This document shows, in pieces, positions 14,406 through 30,063 of a stretch of DNA of 64,000 nt. Source of the stretch: Archivesica marissinica (Eukaryota; Mollusca; Bivalvia; Venerida; Vesicomyidae); assembly GCA_014843695.1 (NCBI GenBank), contig CM026391.1:22165518-22229517 (forward strand), written 5' to 3'. The translations under genes and the position numbers were made by a program. The notes below the pieces were generated by a model, which was not told where the DNA came from, ran no database searches, and saw only the letters and a list, made by a program, of their open reading frames with translations. Each line of letters begins with the position of its first letter. Position 1 is the stretch's first letter.

Positions 14406-14594
14406 CTGTTTCGGCCGTTCTTCTTCTTTCTCAATATTTTCCAGAATTCTAACAAGATTAAAGCCTTTAAGTACTTTGCCAAACACAACATGTTTGTCGT
14501 TAAGGTGTGCAGTTGGTACCGTCGTGATGAAGAATTGAGAGCCATTTGTATTGGGCCCGGAATTGGCCATACTCAACAGACCAGGAATGTCGTG
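14406..14594 (-). CDS. PPID: PPID exon, second copy of the NTNGSQFF core exon
   Basis: I see no difference from the exon at 30998-31186, including both splice sites and the flanking intron, at an offset of 16592 bp. Coding content is the same: [15 protein letters not shown], His at the cyclophilin A Trp121 position, and the C-terminal KEEERPKQ. If real, it is a tandemly duplicated phase 0-0 exon. If the duplication is an assembly artefact, only one copy exists. The second explanation is favoured because the identity extends over about 2.3 kb of intron and a 1000-N gap lies between the copies. The next exon of the gene was not found further left, where the 33-bp array fills 12 kb. Confidence 0.7.
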
Positions 14595-14680
14595 CTGAAA
14601 TGGAAACAGCCAAATACGTGCACTTGTTGTTCGTGTTTATTTCATACGCATATAGTTTAACAAATAGATTTCGGTCAATG

Positions 14681-17600
14681 TATCACATACAGGGTACAAG
14701 CCCCATATATTATGTTACATGTATCACATACTTGGTACAAGCCCCATATATTATGTTACATGCATCACATACTGGGTACAAGCCCCATATATTATGCATC
14801 ACATACTGGGTACAAGCCCCATATATTATGTTACATGTATCACATACTAGGTACAAGCCCCATATATTATGTTACATGTATCACATACTGGGTACAAGCA
14901 CCACATATTATGTTACATGCATCACATACTGGGTACAAGCCCCATATATTATGGATCACATACAGGGTACAAGCCCCATATATTATGTTACATGTATCAC
15001 ATACTGGGTACAAGCCCCATATATTATGTTACATGTATCACATACTGGGTACAAGCCCCATATATTATGTTACATGCATCACATACTGGGTACAAGCCCC
15101 ATATATTATGTATCACATACAGGGTACATGCCCCATATATTATGTTTCATGTATCACATACTGGGTACAAGCCCCATATATTATGTATCACATACTGGGT
15201 ACAAGCCCCATATAATATGTTACATGCATCACATACTGGGTACAAGCCCCATATATTATGTTACATGCATCACATACTGGGTACAAGCCCCATATATTAT
15301 GTATCACATACCGGGTACAAGCCCCATATATTATGCATCACATACTGGGTACAAGCCCCACATATTATGTTACATGCATCACATACTGGGTACAAGCCCC
15401 AAATATTATGTTACATGCATCACACACTGGGTACAAGCCCCACATATTATGTTACATGTATCACATACAGGGTACAAGCCCCACATATTATGTTACATGC
15501 ATCACATACTGGGTACAAGCCCCATATATTATGTATCACATACTGGGTACAAGCCCCATATATTATGTTACATGCATCACATACTGGGTACAAGCCCCAT
15601 ATATTATGTTACATGTATCACATACTGGGTACAAGCCCCACATATTATGTTACATGCATCACATACTGGGTACAAGCCCCATATATTATGTTACATGCAT
15701 CACATACTGGGTACAAGCCCCATATATTATGCATCACATACTGGGTACAAGCCCCATATATTATGTTACATGCATCACATACTGGGTACAAGCCCCATAT
15801 ATTATGCATCACATACTGGGTACAAGCCCCATATATTATGTTATATGTATCACATACTGGGTACAAGCCCCATATATTATGCATCACATACTGGGTACAA
15901 GCCCCATATATTATGCATCACATACTGGGTACAAGCCCCATATATTATGTTACATGCATCACATACTGGGTACAAGCCCCATATATTTTATGTATCACAT
16001 ACTGGGTACAAGCCCCATATATTATGCATCACATACTGGGTACAAGCCCCATATATTATGCATCACATACTGGGTACAAGCCCCATATATTATGTTACAT
16101 GCATCACATACTGGGTACAAGCCCCATATATTATGTATCACATACTGGGTACAAGCCCCACATATTATGTATCACATACCGGGTACAAGCCCCATATATT
16201 ATGTTACATGTATCACACACTGGGTACAAGCCCCATATATTATGCATCACATACTGGGTACAAGCCCAATATATTATGTTACATGTATCACATACAGGGT
16301 ACAAGCCCAATATATTATGCATCACATACTGGGTACAAGCCCCATATATTATGCATCACATACTGGGTACAAGCCCCATATATTATGTTACATGCATCAC
16401 ATACTGGGTACAAGCCCCATATATTATGTATCACATACTGGGTACAAGCCCCACATATTATGTATCACATACCGGGTACAAGCCCCATATATTATGTTAC
16501 ATGTATCACACACTGGGTACAAGCCCCATATATTATGTATCACATACTGGGTACAAGCCCCATATATTATGTATCACATACCGGGTACAAGCCCCATATA
16601 TTATGTATCACATACTGGGTACAAGCCCCACATATTATGTTATATGCATCACATACTGGGTACAAGCCCCACATATTATGTTATATGCATCACATACTGG
16701 GTACAAGCCCCATATATTATGTTACATGCATCACATACTGGGTACAAGCCCCATATATTATGTTACATGCATCACATACTGGGTACAAGCCCCATATATT
16801 ATGTTACATGCATCACATACTGGGTACAAGCCCCATATATTATGCATCACATACTGGGTACAAGCCCCATATATTATGTTACATGCATCACATACTGGGT
16901 ACAAGCCCCATATATTATGTTACATGCATCACATACTGGGTACAAGCCCCATATATTATGTTACATGCATCACATACTGGGTACAAGCCCCATATATTAT
17001 GCATCACATACTGGGTACAAGCCCCATATATTATGTCATCACATACTGGGTACAAGCCCCATATATTATGCATCACATACTGGGTACAAGCCCCAATATA
17101 TGTTATTATCACATACTGGGTACAAGCCCCATATATTTGCATCACATACTGGGTACAAGCCCCATATATTATGCATCACATACTGGGTACAAGCCCCATA
17201 TATTATGTTACATGCATCACATACTGGGTACAAGCCCCACATATTATGTATCACATACCGGGTACAAGCCCCATATATTATGCATCACATACTGGGTACA
17301 AGCCCCATATATTATGCATCACATACTGGGTACAAGCCCCATATATTATGTTACATGCATCACATACTGGGTACAAGCCCCATATAATTATCACATACTG
17401 GGTACAAGCCCCATATTATGTATCACATACTGGGTACAAGCCCCATATATTATGTTACATGTATCACATACTGGGTACAAGCCCCATATATTATGCATCA
17501 CATACTGGGTACAAGCCCCATATATTATGTTACATGATCACATACTGGGTACAAGCCATATATTATGCATCACATACTGGGTACAAGCCCCATATATTAT

Positions 17601-20600
17601 GCATCACATACTGGGTACAAGCCCCATATATTATGTTACATGCATCACATACTGGGTACAAGCCCCATATATTATGTATCACATACTGGGTACAAGCCCC
17701 ACATATTATGTATCACATACCGGGTACAAGCCCCATATATTATGTTACATGCATCACATACTGGGTACAAGCCCCATATATTATGTATCACATACTGGGT
17801 ACAAGCCCCATATATTATGTATCACATACCGGGTACAAGCCCCATATATTATGTATCACATACTGGGTACAAGCCCCACATATTATGTTATATGCATCAC
17901 ATACTGGGTACAAGCCCCACATATTATGTTATATGCATCACATACTGGGTACAAGCCCCATATATTATGTTAATGCATCACATACTGGGTACAAGCCCCA
18001 TATATTATGCATCACATACTGGGTACAAGCCCCATATATTATGTTACATGCATCACATACTGGGTACAAGCCCCATATATTATGCATCACATACTGGGTA
18101 CAAGCCCAATATATTATGTTAATGTATCACATACAGGGTACAAGCCCCATATATTATGCATCACATACTGGGTACAAGCCCCATATATTATGCATCACAT
18201 ACTGGGTACAAGCCCCATATATTATGTTACATGCATCACATACTGGGTACAAGCCCCATATATTATGTATCACATACTGGGTACAAGCCCCACATATTAT
18301 GTATCACATACCGGGTACAAGCCCCATATATTATGTTACATGTATCACACACTGGGTACAAGCCCCATATATTATGCATCACATACTGGGTACAAGCCCA
18401 ATATATTATGTTACATGTATCACATACAGGGTACAAGCCCAATATATTATGCATCACATACTGGGTACAAGCCCCATATATTATGCATCACATACTGGGT
18501 ACAAGCCCCATATATTATGTTACATGCATCACATACTGGGTACAAGCCCCATATATTATGTATCACATACTGGGTACAAGCCCCACATATTATGTATCAC
18601 ATACCGGGTACAAGCCCCATATATTATGTTACATGTATCACACACTGGGTACAAGCCCCATATATTATGTATCACATACTGGGTACAAGCCCCATATATT
18701 ATGTATCACATACCGGGTACAAGCCCCATATATTATGTATCACATACTGGGTACAAGCCCCACATATTATGTTATATGCATCACATACTGGGTACAAGCC
18801 CCATATATTATGTTATATGCATCACATACTGGGTACAAGCCCCATATATTATGTTACATGCATCACATACTGGGTACAAGCCCCATATATTATGTTACAT
18901 GCATCACATACTGGGTACAAGCCCCATATATTATGTTACATGCATCACATACTGGGTACAAGCCCCATATATTATGCATCACATACTGGGTACAAGCCCC
19001 ATATATTATGTTACATGTATCACATACTGGGTACAAGCCCCATATATTATGTTACATGCATCACATACTGGGTACAAGCCCCATATATTATGTACATGCA
19101 TCACATACTGGGTACAAGCCCCATATATTATGCATCACATACTGGGTACAAGCCCCATATATTATGTACATCATCACATACTGGGTACAAGCCCCATATA
19201 TTATGCATCACATACTGGGTACAAGCCCCATATATGTTATATCACATACTGGGTACAAGCCCCATATATTATGCATCACATACTGGGTACAAGCCCCATA
19301 TATTATGCATCACATACTGGGTACAAGCCCCATATATTATGTTACATGCATCACATACTGGGTACAAGCCCCACATATTATGTATCACATACCAGGTACA
19401 AGCCCCATATATTATGCATCACATACTGGGTACAAGCCCCATATATTATGCATCACATACTGGGTACAAGCCCCATATATTATGTTACATGCATCACATA
19501 CTGGGTACAAGCCCCATATAATGTATCACATACTGGGTACAAGCCCCATATTATGTATCACATACTGGGTACAAGCCCCATATATTATGTTACATGTATC
19601 ACATACTGGGTACAAGCCCCATATATTATGCATCACATACTGGGTACAAGCCCATATATTATGTTACATGATCACATACGGGTACAAGCCAATATATTAT
19701 GCATCACATACTGGGTACAAGCCCCATATATTATGCATCACATACTGGGTACAAGCCCCATATATTATGTTACATGCATCACATACTGGGTACAAGCCCC
19801 ATATATTATGTATCACATACTGGGTACAAGCCCCACATATTATGTATCACATACCGGGTACAAGCCCCATATATTATGTTACATGTATCACACACTGGGT
19901 ACAAGCCCCATATATTATGTATCACATACTGGGTACAAGCCCCATATATTATGTATCACATACCGGGTACAAGCCCCATATATTATATATCACATACTGG
20001 GTACAAGCCCCACATATTATGTTATATGCATCACATACTGGGTACAAGCCCCACATATTATGTTATATGCATCACATACTGGGTACAAGCCCCACATATT
20101 ATGTTACATGCATCACATACTGGGTACAAGCCCCATATATTATGCATCACATACTGGGTACAAGCCCCATATATTATGTTACATGCATCACATACTGGGT
20201 ACAAGCCCCATATATTATGCATCACATACTGGGTACAAGCCCCATATATTATGTTATATGTATCACATACTGGGTACAAGCCCCATATATTATGCATCAC
20301 ATACTGGGTACAAGCCCCATATATTATGCATCACATACTGGGTACAAGCCCCATATATTATGTTACATGCATCACATACTGGGTACAAGCCCCATATATT
20401 ATGTATCACATACTGGGTACAAGCCCCACATATTATGTATCACATACCGGGTACAAGCCCCATATATTATGTTACATGCATCACATACTGGGTACAAGCC
20501 CCATATATTATGTATCACATACCGGGTACAAGCCCCATATATTATGTATCACATACTGGGTACAAGCCCCACATATTATGTTATATGCATCACATACTGG

Positions 20601-23600
20601 GTACAAGCCCCATATATTATGTTACATGCATCACATACTGGGTACAAGCCCCATATATTATGTATCACATACTGGGTACAAGCCCCATATATTATGTTAT
20701 ATGCATCACATACTGGGTACAAGCCCCATATATTATGTATCACATACCGGGTACAAGCCCCATATATTATGTATCACATACCGGGTACAAGCCCCATATA
20801 TTATGTTATATGCATCACATACTGGGTACAAGCCCCATATATTATGTTACATGCATCACACACTGGGTACAAGCCCCATATATTATGTTACATGCATCAC
20901 ATACTGGGTACAAGCCCCATATATTATGTATCACATACTGGGTACAAGCCCCATATATTATGTTACATGCATCACATACTGGGTACAAGCCCCATATATT
21001 ATGTTACATGTATCACATACTGGGTACAAGCCCCATATATTATGTATCACATACTGGGTACAAGCCCCATATATTATGTTACATGCATCACATACTGGGT
21101 ACAAGCCCCATATATTATGCTATCACATACTGGGTACAAGCCCCATATATTATGTATCACATACTGGGTACAAGCCCCATATATTATGTTACATGTATCA
21201 CATACTGGGTACAAGCCCCACATATTATGTTACATGCATCACATACTGGGTACAAGCCCCATATATTATGTTACATGCATCACATACTGGGTACAAGCCC
21301 CATATATTATGCATCACATACTGGGTACAAGCCCCATATATTATGTTACATGCATCACATACTGGGTACAAGCCCCATATATTATGCATCACATACTGGG
21401 TACAAGCCCCATATATTATGTTATATGTATCACATACTGGGTACAAGCCCCATATATTATGCATCACATACTGGGTACAAGCCCCATATATTATGCATCA
21501 CATACTGGGTACAAGCCCCATATATTATGTTACATGCATCACATACTGGGTACAAGCCCCATATATTATGTATCACATACTGGGTACAAGCCCCACATAT
21601 TATGTATCACATACTGGGTACAAGCCCCATATATTATGCATCACATACTGGGTACAAGCCCCATATATTATGCATCACATACTGGGTACAAGCCCCATAT
21701 ATTATGTTACATGCATCACATACTGGGTACAAGCCCCATATATTATGTATCACATACTGGGTACAAGCCCCACATATTATGTATCACATACCGGGTACAA
21801 GCCCCATATATTATGTTACATGTATCACACACTGGGTACAAGCCCCATATATTATGCATCACATACTGGGTACAAGCCCAATATATTATGTTACATGTAT
21901 CACATACAGGGTACAAGCCCAATATATTATGTTACATGTATCACACACTGGGTACAAGCCCCATATATTATGTATCACATACTGGGTACAAGCCCCATAT
22001 ATTATGTTACATGCATCACATACTGGGTACAAGCCCAATATATTATGTTACATTTATCACATACTGGGTACAAGCCCCATATATTATGTATCACATACTG
22101 GGTACAAGCCCCATATATTATGTTACATGTATCACATACTGGGTACAAGCCCCACATATTATGTTACATGCATCACATACTGGGTACAAGCCCCATATAT
22201 TATGTATCACATACTGGGTACAAGCCCCATATATTATGTTACATGCATCACATACTGGGTACAAGCCCCATATATTATGTTACATGCATCACATACTGGG
22301 TACAAGCCCCACATATTATGTTACATGCATCACATACTGGGTACAAGCCCCATATATTATGTTACATGCATCACATACTGGGTACAAGCCCCATATATTA
22401 TGCATCACATACTGGGTACAAGCCCCATATATTATGTTACATGCATCACATACTGGGTACAAGCCCCATATATTATGCATCACATACTGGGTACAAGCCC
22501 CATATATTATGTTATATGTATCACATACTGGGTACAAGCCCCATATATTATGCATCACATACTGGGTACAAGCCCCATATATTATGCATCACATACTGGG
22601 TACAAGCCCCATATATTATGTTACATGCATCACATACTGGGTACAAGCCCCATATATTATGTTACATGCATCACATACTGGGTACAAGCCCCATATATTA
22701 TGCATCACATACTGGGTACAAGCCCCATATATTATGTTACATGCATCACATACTGGGTACAAGCCCCATATATTATGCATCACATACTGGGTACAAGCCC
22801 CATATATTATGTATCACATACTGGGTACAAGCCCCACATATTATGTTATATGCATCACATACTGGGTACAAGCCCCATATATTATGTTATATGCATCACA
22901 TACTGGGTACAAGCCCCATATATTATGTATCACATACTGGGTACAAGCCCCATATATTATGTTATATGCATCACATACTGGGTACAAGCCCCATATATTA
23001 TGTATCACATACCGGGTACAAGCCCCATATATTATGTATCACATACCGGGTACAAGCCCCATATATTATGTTATATGCATCACATACTGGGTACAAGCCC
23101 CATATATTATGTTACATGCATCACACACTGGGTACAAGCCCCATATATTATGTTACATGCATCACATACTGGGTACAAGCCCCACATATTATGTATCACA
23201 TACTGGGTACAAGCCCCATATATTATGTTACATGCATCACATACTGGGTACAAGCCCCATATATTATGTATCACATACTGGGTACAAGCCCCATATATTA
23301 TGTTACATGTATCACATACTGGGTACAAGCCCCACATATTATGTTACATGCATCACATACTGGGTACAAGCCCCATATATTATGTATCACATACTGGGTA
23401 CAAGCCCCATATATTATGTTACATGCATCACATACTGGGTACAAGCCCCATATATTATGTTACATGTATCACATACTGGGTACAAGCCCCACATATTATG
23501 TTACATGCATCACATACTGGGTACAAGCCCCATATATTATGTTACATGCATCACATACTGGGTACAAGCCCCATATATTATGCATCACATACTGGGTACA

Positions 23601-24604
23601 AGCCCCATATATTATGTTACATGCATCACATACTGGGTACAAGCCCCATATATTATGCATCACATACTGGGTACAAGCCCCATATATTATGTTATATGTA
23701 TCACATACTGGGTACAAGCCCCATATATTATGCATCACATACTGGGTACAAGCCCCATATATTATGCATCACATACTGGGTACAAGCCCCATATATTATG
23801 TTACATGCATCACATACTGGGTACAAGCCCCATATATTATGTATCACATACTGGGTACAAGCCCCACATATTATGTATCACATACTGGGTACAAGCCCCA
23901 TATATTATGCATCACATACTGGGTACAAGCCCCATATATTATGCATCACATACTGGGTACAAGCCCCATATATTATGTTACATGCATCACATACTGGGTA
24001 CAAGCCCCATATATTATGTATCACATACTGGGTACAAGCCCCACATATTATGTATCACATACCGGGTACAAGCCCCATATATTATGTTACATGTATCACA
24101 CACTGGGTACAAGCCCCATATATTATGCATCACATACTGGGTACAAGCCCCAATATATTATGTTACATGTATCACATACAGGGTACAAGCCCAATATATT
24201 ATGTTACATGTATCACACACTGGGTACAAGCCCCATATATTATGTATCACATACTGGGTACAAGCCCCATATATTATGTTACATGCATCACATACTGGGT
24301 ACAAGCCCAATATATTATGTTACATTTATCACATACTGGGTACAAGCCCCATATATTATGTATCACATACTGGGTACAAGCCCCATATATTATGTTACAT
24401 GTATCACATACTGGGTACAAGCCCCACATATTATGTTACATGCATCACATACTGGGTACAAGCCCCATATATTATGTATCACATACTGGGTACAAGCCCC
24501 ATATATTATGTTACATGCATCACATACTGGGTACAAGCCCCATATATTATGTTACATGCATCACATACTGGGTACAAGCCCCACATATTATGTTACATGC
24601 ATCA
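14681..24604. repeat. 34/41-bp satellite array (9.9 kb, ends in gap)
   Basis: Tandem units with core CACATACTGGGTACAAGCCC and ATATATTATG. Two unit lengths alternate irregularly: 34 bp and 41 bp, the longer having TTACATG after TTATG. Substitutions are few (CATAT/CACAT, CATACTG/CATACCG/CATACAG/CACACTG). None of the three plus-strand frames contains stops in the consensus, which gives an apparent ORF of thousands of codons. Clusters of 1-4-base deletions occur at 17035-17170, 17380-17560, 19080-19260 and 19500-19700. The array is cut by the gap at 24605. Confidence 0.97.
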
Positions 24605-25604
24605 NNNNNNNNNNNNNNNNNNNNNNNNNNNNNNNNNNNNNNNNNNNNNNNNNNNNNNNNNNNNNNNNNNNNNNNNNNNNNNNNNNNNNNNNNNNNNNNN
24701 NNNNNNNNNNNNNNNNNNNNNNNNNNNNNNNNNNNNNNNNNNNNNNNNNNNNNNNNNNNNNNNNNNNNNNNNNNNNNNNNNNNNNNNNNNNNNNNNNNNN
24801 NNNNNNNNNNNNNNNNNNNNNNNNNNNNNNNNNNNNNNNNNNNNNNNNNNNNNNNNNNNNNNNNNNNNNNNNNNNNNNNNNNNNNNNNNNNNNNNNNNNN
24901 NNNNNNNNNNNNNNNNNNNNNNNNNNNNNNNNNNNNNNNNNNNNNNNNNNNNNNNNNNNNNNNNNNNNNNNNNNNNNNNNNNNNNNNNNNNNNNNNNNNN
25001 NNNNNNNNNNNNNNNNNNNNNNNNNNNNNNNNNNNNNNNNNNNNNNNNNNNNNNNNNNNNNNNNNNNNNNNNNNNNNNNNNNNNNNNNNNNNNNNNNNNN
25101 NNNNNNNNNNNNNNNNNNNNNNNNNNNNNNNNNNNNNNNNNNNNNNNNNNNNNNNNNNNNNNNNNNNNNNNNNNNNNNNNNNNNNNNNNNNNNNNNNNNN
25201 NNNNNNNNNNNNNNNNNNNNNNNNNNNNNNNNNNNNNNNNNNNNNNNNNNNNNNNNNNNNNNNNNNNNNNNNNNNNNNNNNNNNNNNNNNNNNNNNNNNN
25301 NNNNNNNNNNNNNNNNNNNNNNNNNNNNNNNNNNNNNNNNNNNNNNNNNNNNNNNNNNNNNNNNNNNNNNNNNNNNNNNNNNNNNNNNNNNNNNNNNNNN
25401 NNNNNNNNNNNNNNNNNNNNNNNNNNNNNNNNNNNNNNNNNNNNNNNNNNNNNNNNNNNNNNNNNNNNNNNNNNNNNNNNNNNNNNNNNNNNNNNNNNNN
25501 NNNNNNNNNNNNNNNNNNNNNNNNNNNNNNNNNNNNNNNNNNNNNNNNNNNNNNNNNNNNNNNNNNNNNNNNNNNNNNNNNNNNNNNNNNNNNNNNNNNN
25601 NNNN
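24605..25604. other. Assembly gap (1000 N)
   Basis: Exactly 1000 N. The left flank is the 34/41-bp array and the right flank the 33-bp array, so a junction between two different satellites is hidden here. The round size indicates a placeholder length. Confidence 0.99.
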
Positions 25605-28600
25605 TGTACAAGATCCAGGGATGCTATACACCAGGCATGTACAAGAACCAGGGATGCTATACACCGGGCATGTACAAGAACTAGGGATGCTATACACCAG
25701 GCATGAAAATAACCAGGGATGCTATACACCGGGCTTGTACAAGAACCAGGGATGCTATACACCGGGCATGTACAAGATTCATGGATGCTATACACCAGGC
25801 ATGTACAAGATCCAGGGATGCTATACACCGGGCATGTAAATAACAAGGGATGCTATACACCGGGCATGTACAAGATCCAGGGATGCTATACACCGGGCAT
25901 GTACAAGTTCCAGGGATGCTATACACCGGGCATGTAAATAACCAGGGATGCTATACACCGGGCATGTACAAGATCCAGGGATGCTATACACCGGGCATGT
26001 ACAAGAACCAGGGATGCTATACACCGGGCATGTAAATAACAAGGGATGCTATACACCGGGCATGTACAAGATCCAGGGATGCTATACACCGGGCATGTAC
26101 AAGATCCAGGGATGCTATACACCGGGCATGTAAATAACCAGGGATGCTATACACCGGGCATGTACAAGATCCAGGGATGCTATACACCGGGCATGTACAA
26201 GATCCAGGGATGCTATACACCGGGCATGTACAATAACAGGGATGCTATACACCGGGCATGTACAATAACCAGGGATGCTATACAACGGGCCATGTACAAG
26301 AACCAGGGATGCTATACACCGGGCATGTACAAGAACTAGGGATGCTATACACCGGGCATGTACAAGAACCAGGGATGCTATACACCAGCCTTGAAAATAA
26401 CCAGGGATGCTATACACGGGGCATGTACAAGAACCAGGGATGCTATACACCGGGCATGTACAAGAACCAGGGAAGCTATACACGGGGCATGTACAAGAAC
26501 CAGGGATGCTATACACCGGGCATGTACAAGATCTAGGGATGCTATACACCGGGCATGTACAAGAACTAGGGATGCTATACACCAGGCATGAAAATAACCA
26601 GGGATGCTATACAGTGGGCATGAAAATAACCAGGGATGCTATACACCAGGCATGAAAATAACCAGGGATGCTATACACCAGGCATGGAAATAACCAGGGA
26701 TGCTATACACCAGGCATGTACAAGAACCAGGGATGCTATACACCGGGCATGTACAATAACAAGGGATGCTATACACCGGGCATGTACAATAACCAGGGAT
26801 GCTATACACTGGGCATGTACAATAACCAGTGATGCTATACATCGGGCATGTACAAGAACCAGGGATGCTATACACCGGGCATGTACAAGATCCAGGGAAG
26901 CTATACACCAGGCATGGAAAGAACCAGGGATGCTATACACCGGGCATGTACAAGAACTAGGGATGCTATACACCGGGCATGTACAAGAACTAGGGATGCT
27001 ATACACCAGGCATGTACAAGAACCAGGGATGCTATGCACGGGGCATGTACAAGAACCAGGGATGCTATACACCAGCCATGTACAAGAACTAGGGATGCTA
27101 TACACCGGGCATGTACAAGAACTAGGGATGCTATACACCGGGCATGTACAAGATCCAGGGATGCTATACACCAGGCATGTACAAGAACCAGGGATGCTAT
27201 ACACCGGGCATGTAAATAACAAGGGATGCTATACACCGGGCATGTACAAGATCCAGGGATGCTATACACCGGGCATGTACAAGATCCAGGGATGCTATAC
27301 ACCGGGCATGTAAATAACCAGGGATGCTATACACCGGGCATGTACAAGATCCAGGGATGCTATACACCGGGCATGTAAATAACCAGGGATGCTATACACC
27401 GGGCATGTACAAGATCCAGGGATGCTATACACCGGGCATGTACAAGATCCAGGGATGCTATACACCGGGCATGTACAATAACAAGGGATGCTATACACCG
27501 GGCATGTACAATAACCAGGGATGCTATACAACGGGCATGTACAATAACCAGTGATGCTATACACCGGGCATGTACAAGAACCAGGGATGCTATACACCGG
27601 GCATGTACAAGAACTAGGGATGCTATACACCGGGCATGTACAAGAACCAGGGATGCTATACACCAGCCTTGAAAATAACCAGGGATGCTATACACGGGGC
27701 ATGTACAAGAACCAGGGATGCTATACACCGGGCATGTACAAGAACCAGGGATGCTATACACGGGGCATGTACAAGAACCAGGGATGCTATACACCGGGCA
27801 TGTACAAGATCTAGGGATGCTATACACCGGGCATGTACAAGAACTAGGGATGCTATACACCAGGCATGAAAATAACCAGGGATGCTATACACCAGGCATG
27901 TAAATAACAAGGGATGCTATACACCGGGCATGTACAAGAATCATGGATGCTATACACCGGGCATGTACAAGAACCAGGGATGCTATACACCGGGCATGTA
28001 CAATAACCAGGGATGCTATACACCGGGCATGTACAATAACCAGGGATGCTATACACCAGGCATGTACAAGAACCAGGGATGCTATACACCGGGCATGTAC
28101 AATAACAAGGGATGCTATACACCGGGCATGTACAATAACCAGTGATGCTATACACCGGGCATGTACACGAACCAGGGATGCTATACACCGGGCATGTACA
28201 AGAACTAGGGATGCTATACACCGGGCATGTACAAGAACTAGGGATGCTATACACCGGGCATGTACAATAACCAGGGATGCTATACACCGGGCATGTACAA
28301 TAACCAGTGATGCTATACACCGGGCATGTACAATAACCAGTGATGCTATACACCGGGCATGTACACGAACCAGGGATGCTATACACCGGGCATGTACAAG
28401 AACCAGGGATGCTATACACCGGGCATGTACAAGAACTAGGGATGCTATACACCAGGCATGAAAATAACCAGGGATGCTATACACCAGGCATGTACAAGAA
28501 TCAGGGATGCTATACACCGGGCATGTACAAGAATCAGGGATGCTATACACCGGGCATGTACAAGATCCAGGGATGCTATACACCGGGCATGTAAATAACA

Positions 28601-28980
28601 AGGGATGCTATACACCGGGCATGTACAAGAACCAGGGATGCTATACACCGGGCATGGAAATAACCAGGGATGCTAAACACCGGGCATGTACAAGAACCAG
28701 GGATGCTATACACCAGGCATGTACAAGAACCAGGGATGCTATACACCGGGCATGGAAATAACAAGGGATGCTAAACACCGGGCATGTACAAGAACCAGGG
28801 ATGCTATACACAGGGCATGTACAAGAACCAGGGATGCTATACACCGGGCATGTACAAGACCCAGGGATGCTGTACACCAGGCATGGAAATAACCAGGGAT
28901 GCTATACACCGGGCATGTACAAGATCCAGGGATGCTATACACCAGGCATGTACAAGAACCAGGGATGCTATACACCGGGC
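25605..28980. repeat. 31-33-bp satellite array, second block
   Basis: Same satellite as 3724-12388. It follows the order of unit variants seen from 9010 onward at an offset of 16595, changing to 16592 after small indels: a lost unit portion near 26287 relative to 9690-9720, and an ACACCACAGG/ACAGTGGGC difference near 10020 and 26612. The right border, GGGCTTTGGGTACC, is the same as at 12388. Confidence 0.96.
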
Positions 28981-29280
28981 TTTGGGTACCGCAGCATCTT
29001 CTGTATCTTGCACTATTCTGTAACAAATAAAATGACTCATATATATACTTCTATAGACGTCACCCCAATTAAAAATATAAACTTTATTTATTTTCAAAAC
29101 AAGGTCAAATGTCATTTAAATGTGAATCGATCCTTAATGATCAATCGCATGTAAATGTCACGCGCAGATCTATGCTTCATCAACAACAAGTGATGACGTT
29201 TTGTTGGTTGAATCATTTTTTTGGCTAAAATTAATTCACCCGTAAAGCAGTACATTATACACATATCTGAATGGGTTTAA
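28981..29280. other. Unique intronic sequence, copy of 12389-12688
   Basis: Matches 12389-12688 with no difference seen by eye. No gene visible. Confidence 0.6.
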
Positions 29281-29525
29281 ACTTTATTTATTTTACAATG
29301 ATTGCGAAGCAAGTTCTAACAACTTATATTAATCACTCTCATTGGCGCGGATGAAAGCGTATATGTTGTCATTCGTGTGGGAGGAAACCAGAGTACCCAG
29401 AGAAAACCCAACTGCCCGATCTGGAGAGCACCGTACCGTCTCACATACTTCCCGGTCTGAGGATCGAACCCGGGTTGCATTGGTGAGAAGCGAACGCGCT
29501 AACCACTGCGCTAATCGGACAGCCT
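29281..29525 (-). mobile_element. tRNA-derived SINE (family 1), duplicate of 12689-12933
   Basis: Same head, body and tail as the SINE at 12689-12933, at an offset of 16592. It was carried by the segmental duplication, not inserted independently. Confidence 0.88.
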
Positions 29526-29594
29526 AAATTAAACTGGGTATACAATTAATAAACGTATCATAAAACAAATTGAGGCTTGTAGTACAAGCTGTTG

Positions 29595-29834
29595 TGGAAG
29601 TCGTGATAGCGCAGTGGATGCGTGTTCGCTTCAGGTGCGAAAGGTCCGGAGTTCGAGCCCCGCTGGAGCCGTTACGATTGTGGCCTTAGGCAAGGCATTT
29701 AAATTCCACGTTGCCTCTTCTCTCTCCCTCGTGGCGATGGATTACATCAGGAATGAGGTCTCGGGAGTGATTTATATCAGTTGAAATAACTTGTTTCGCA
29801 ATCGAGTTAAAATAAATTTGTATAAAATAAATAA
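29595..29834 (+). mobile_element. tRNA-derived SINE (family 2), duplicate of 13003-13242
   Basis: Same sequence as the SINE at 13003-13242, including the B box GAGTTCGAGCCCC and the AT-rich tail. It is part of the duplicated block. Confidence 0.88.
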
Positions 29835-30063
29835 GTACTCATAGGGCCCACAAATCTCACATATTTTATTCAAGTTCTGCTACAATAAATTATACACGAT
29901 TACATAGCAAACTACTGTTACAGCTAGCTTCTATCGAGATTTCTGATTGGTTCAGTGAATGAGTCTCAGAACAAACCAATCACATTGAGCGATATCGAGT
30001 GATTTTGCGTTTCTAAATCCCATCTCCAGGCCGTTTCTTGAGTACATGTGAAGACATAGTACG

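Noticed and set aside
14546..25684. 3712-codon plus-strand ORF
   Set aside because: It is stop-free satellite translated through a gap, begins antisense to a real exon, and is mirrored by ORFs in the other two frames.
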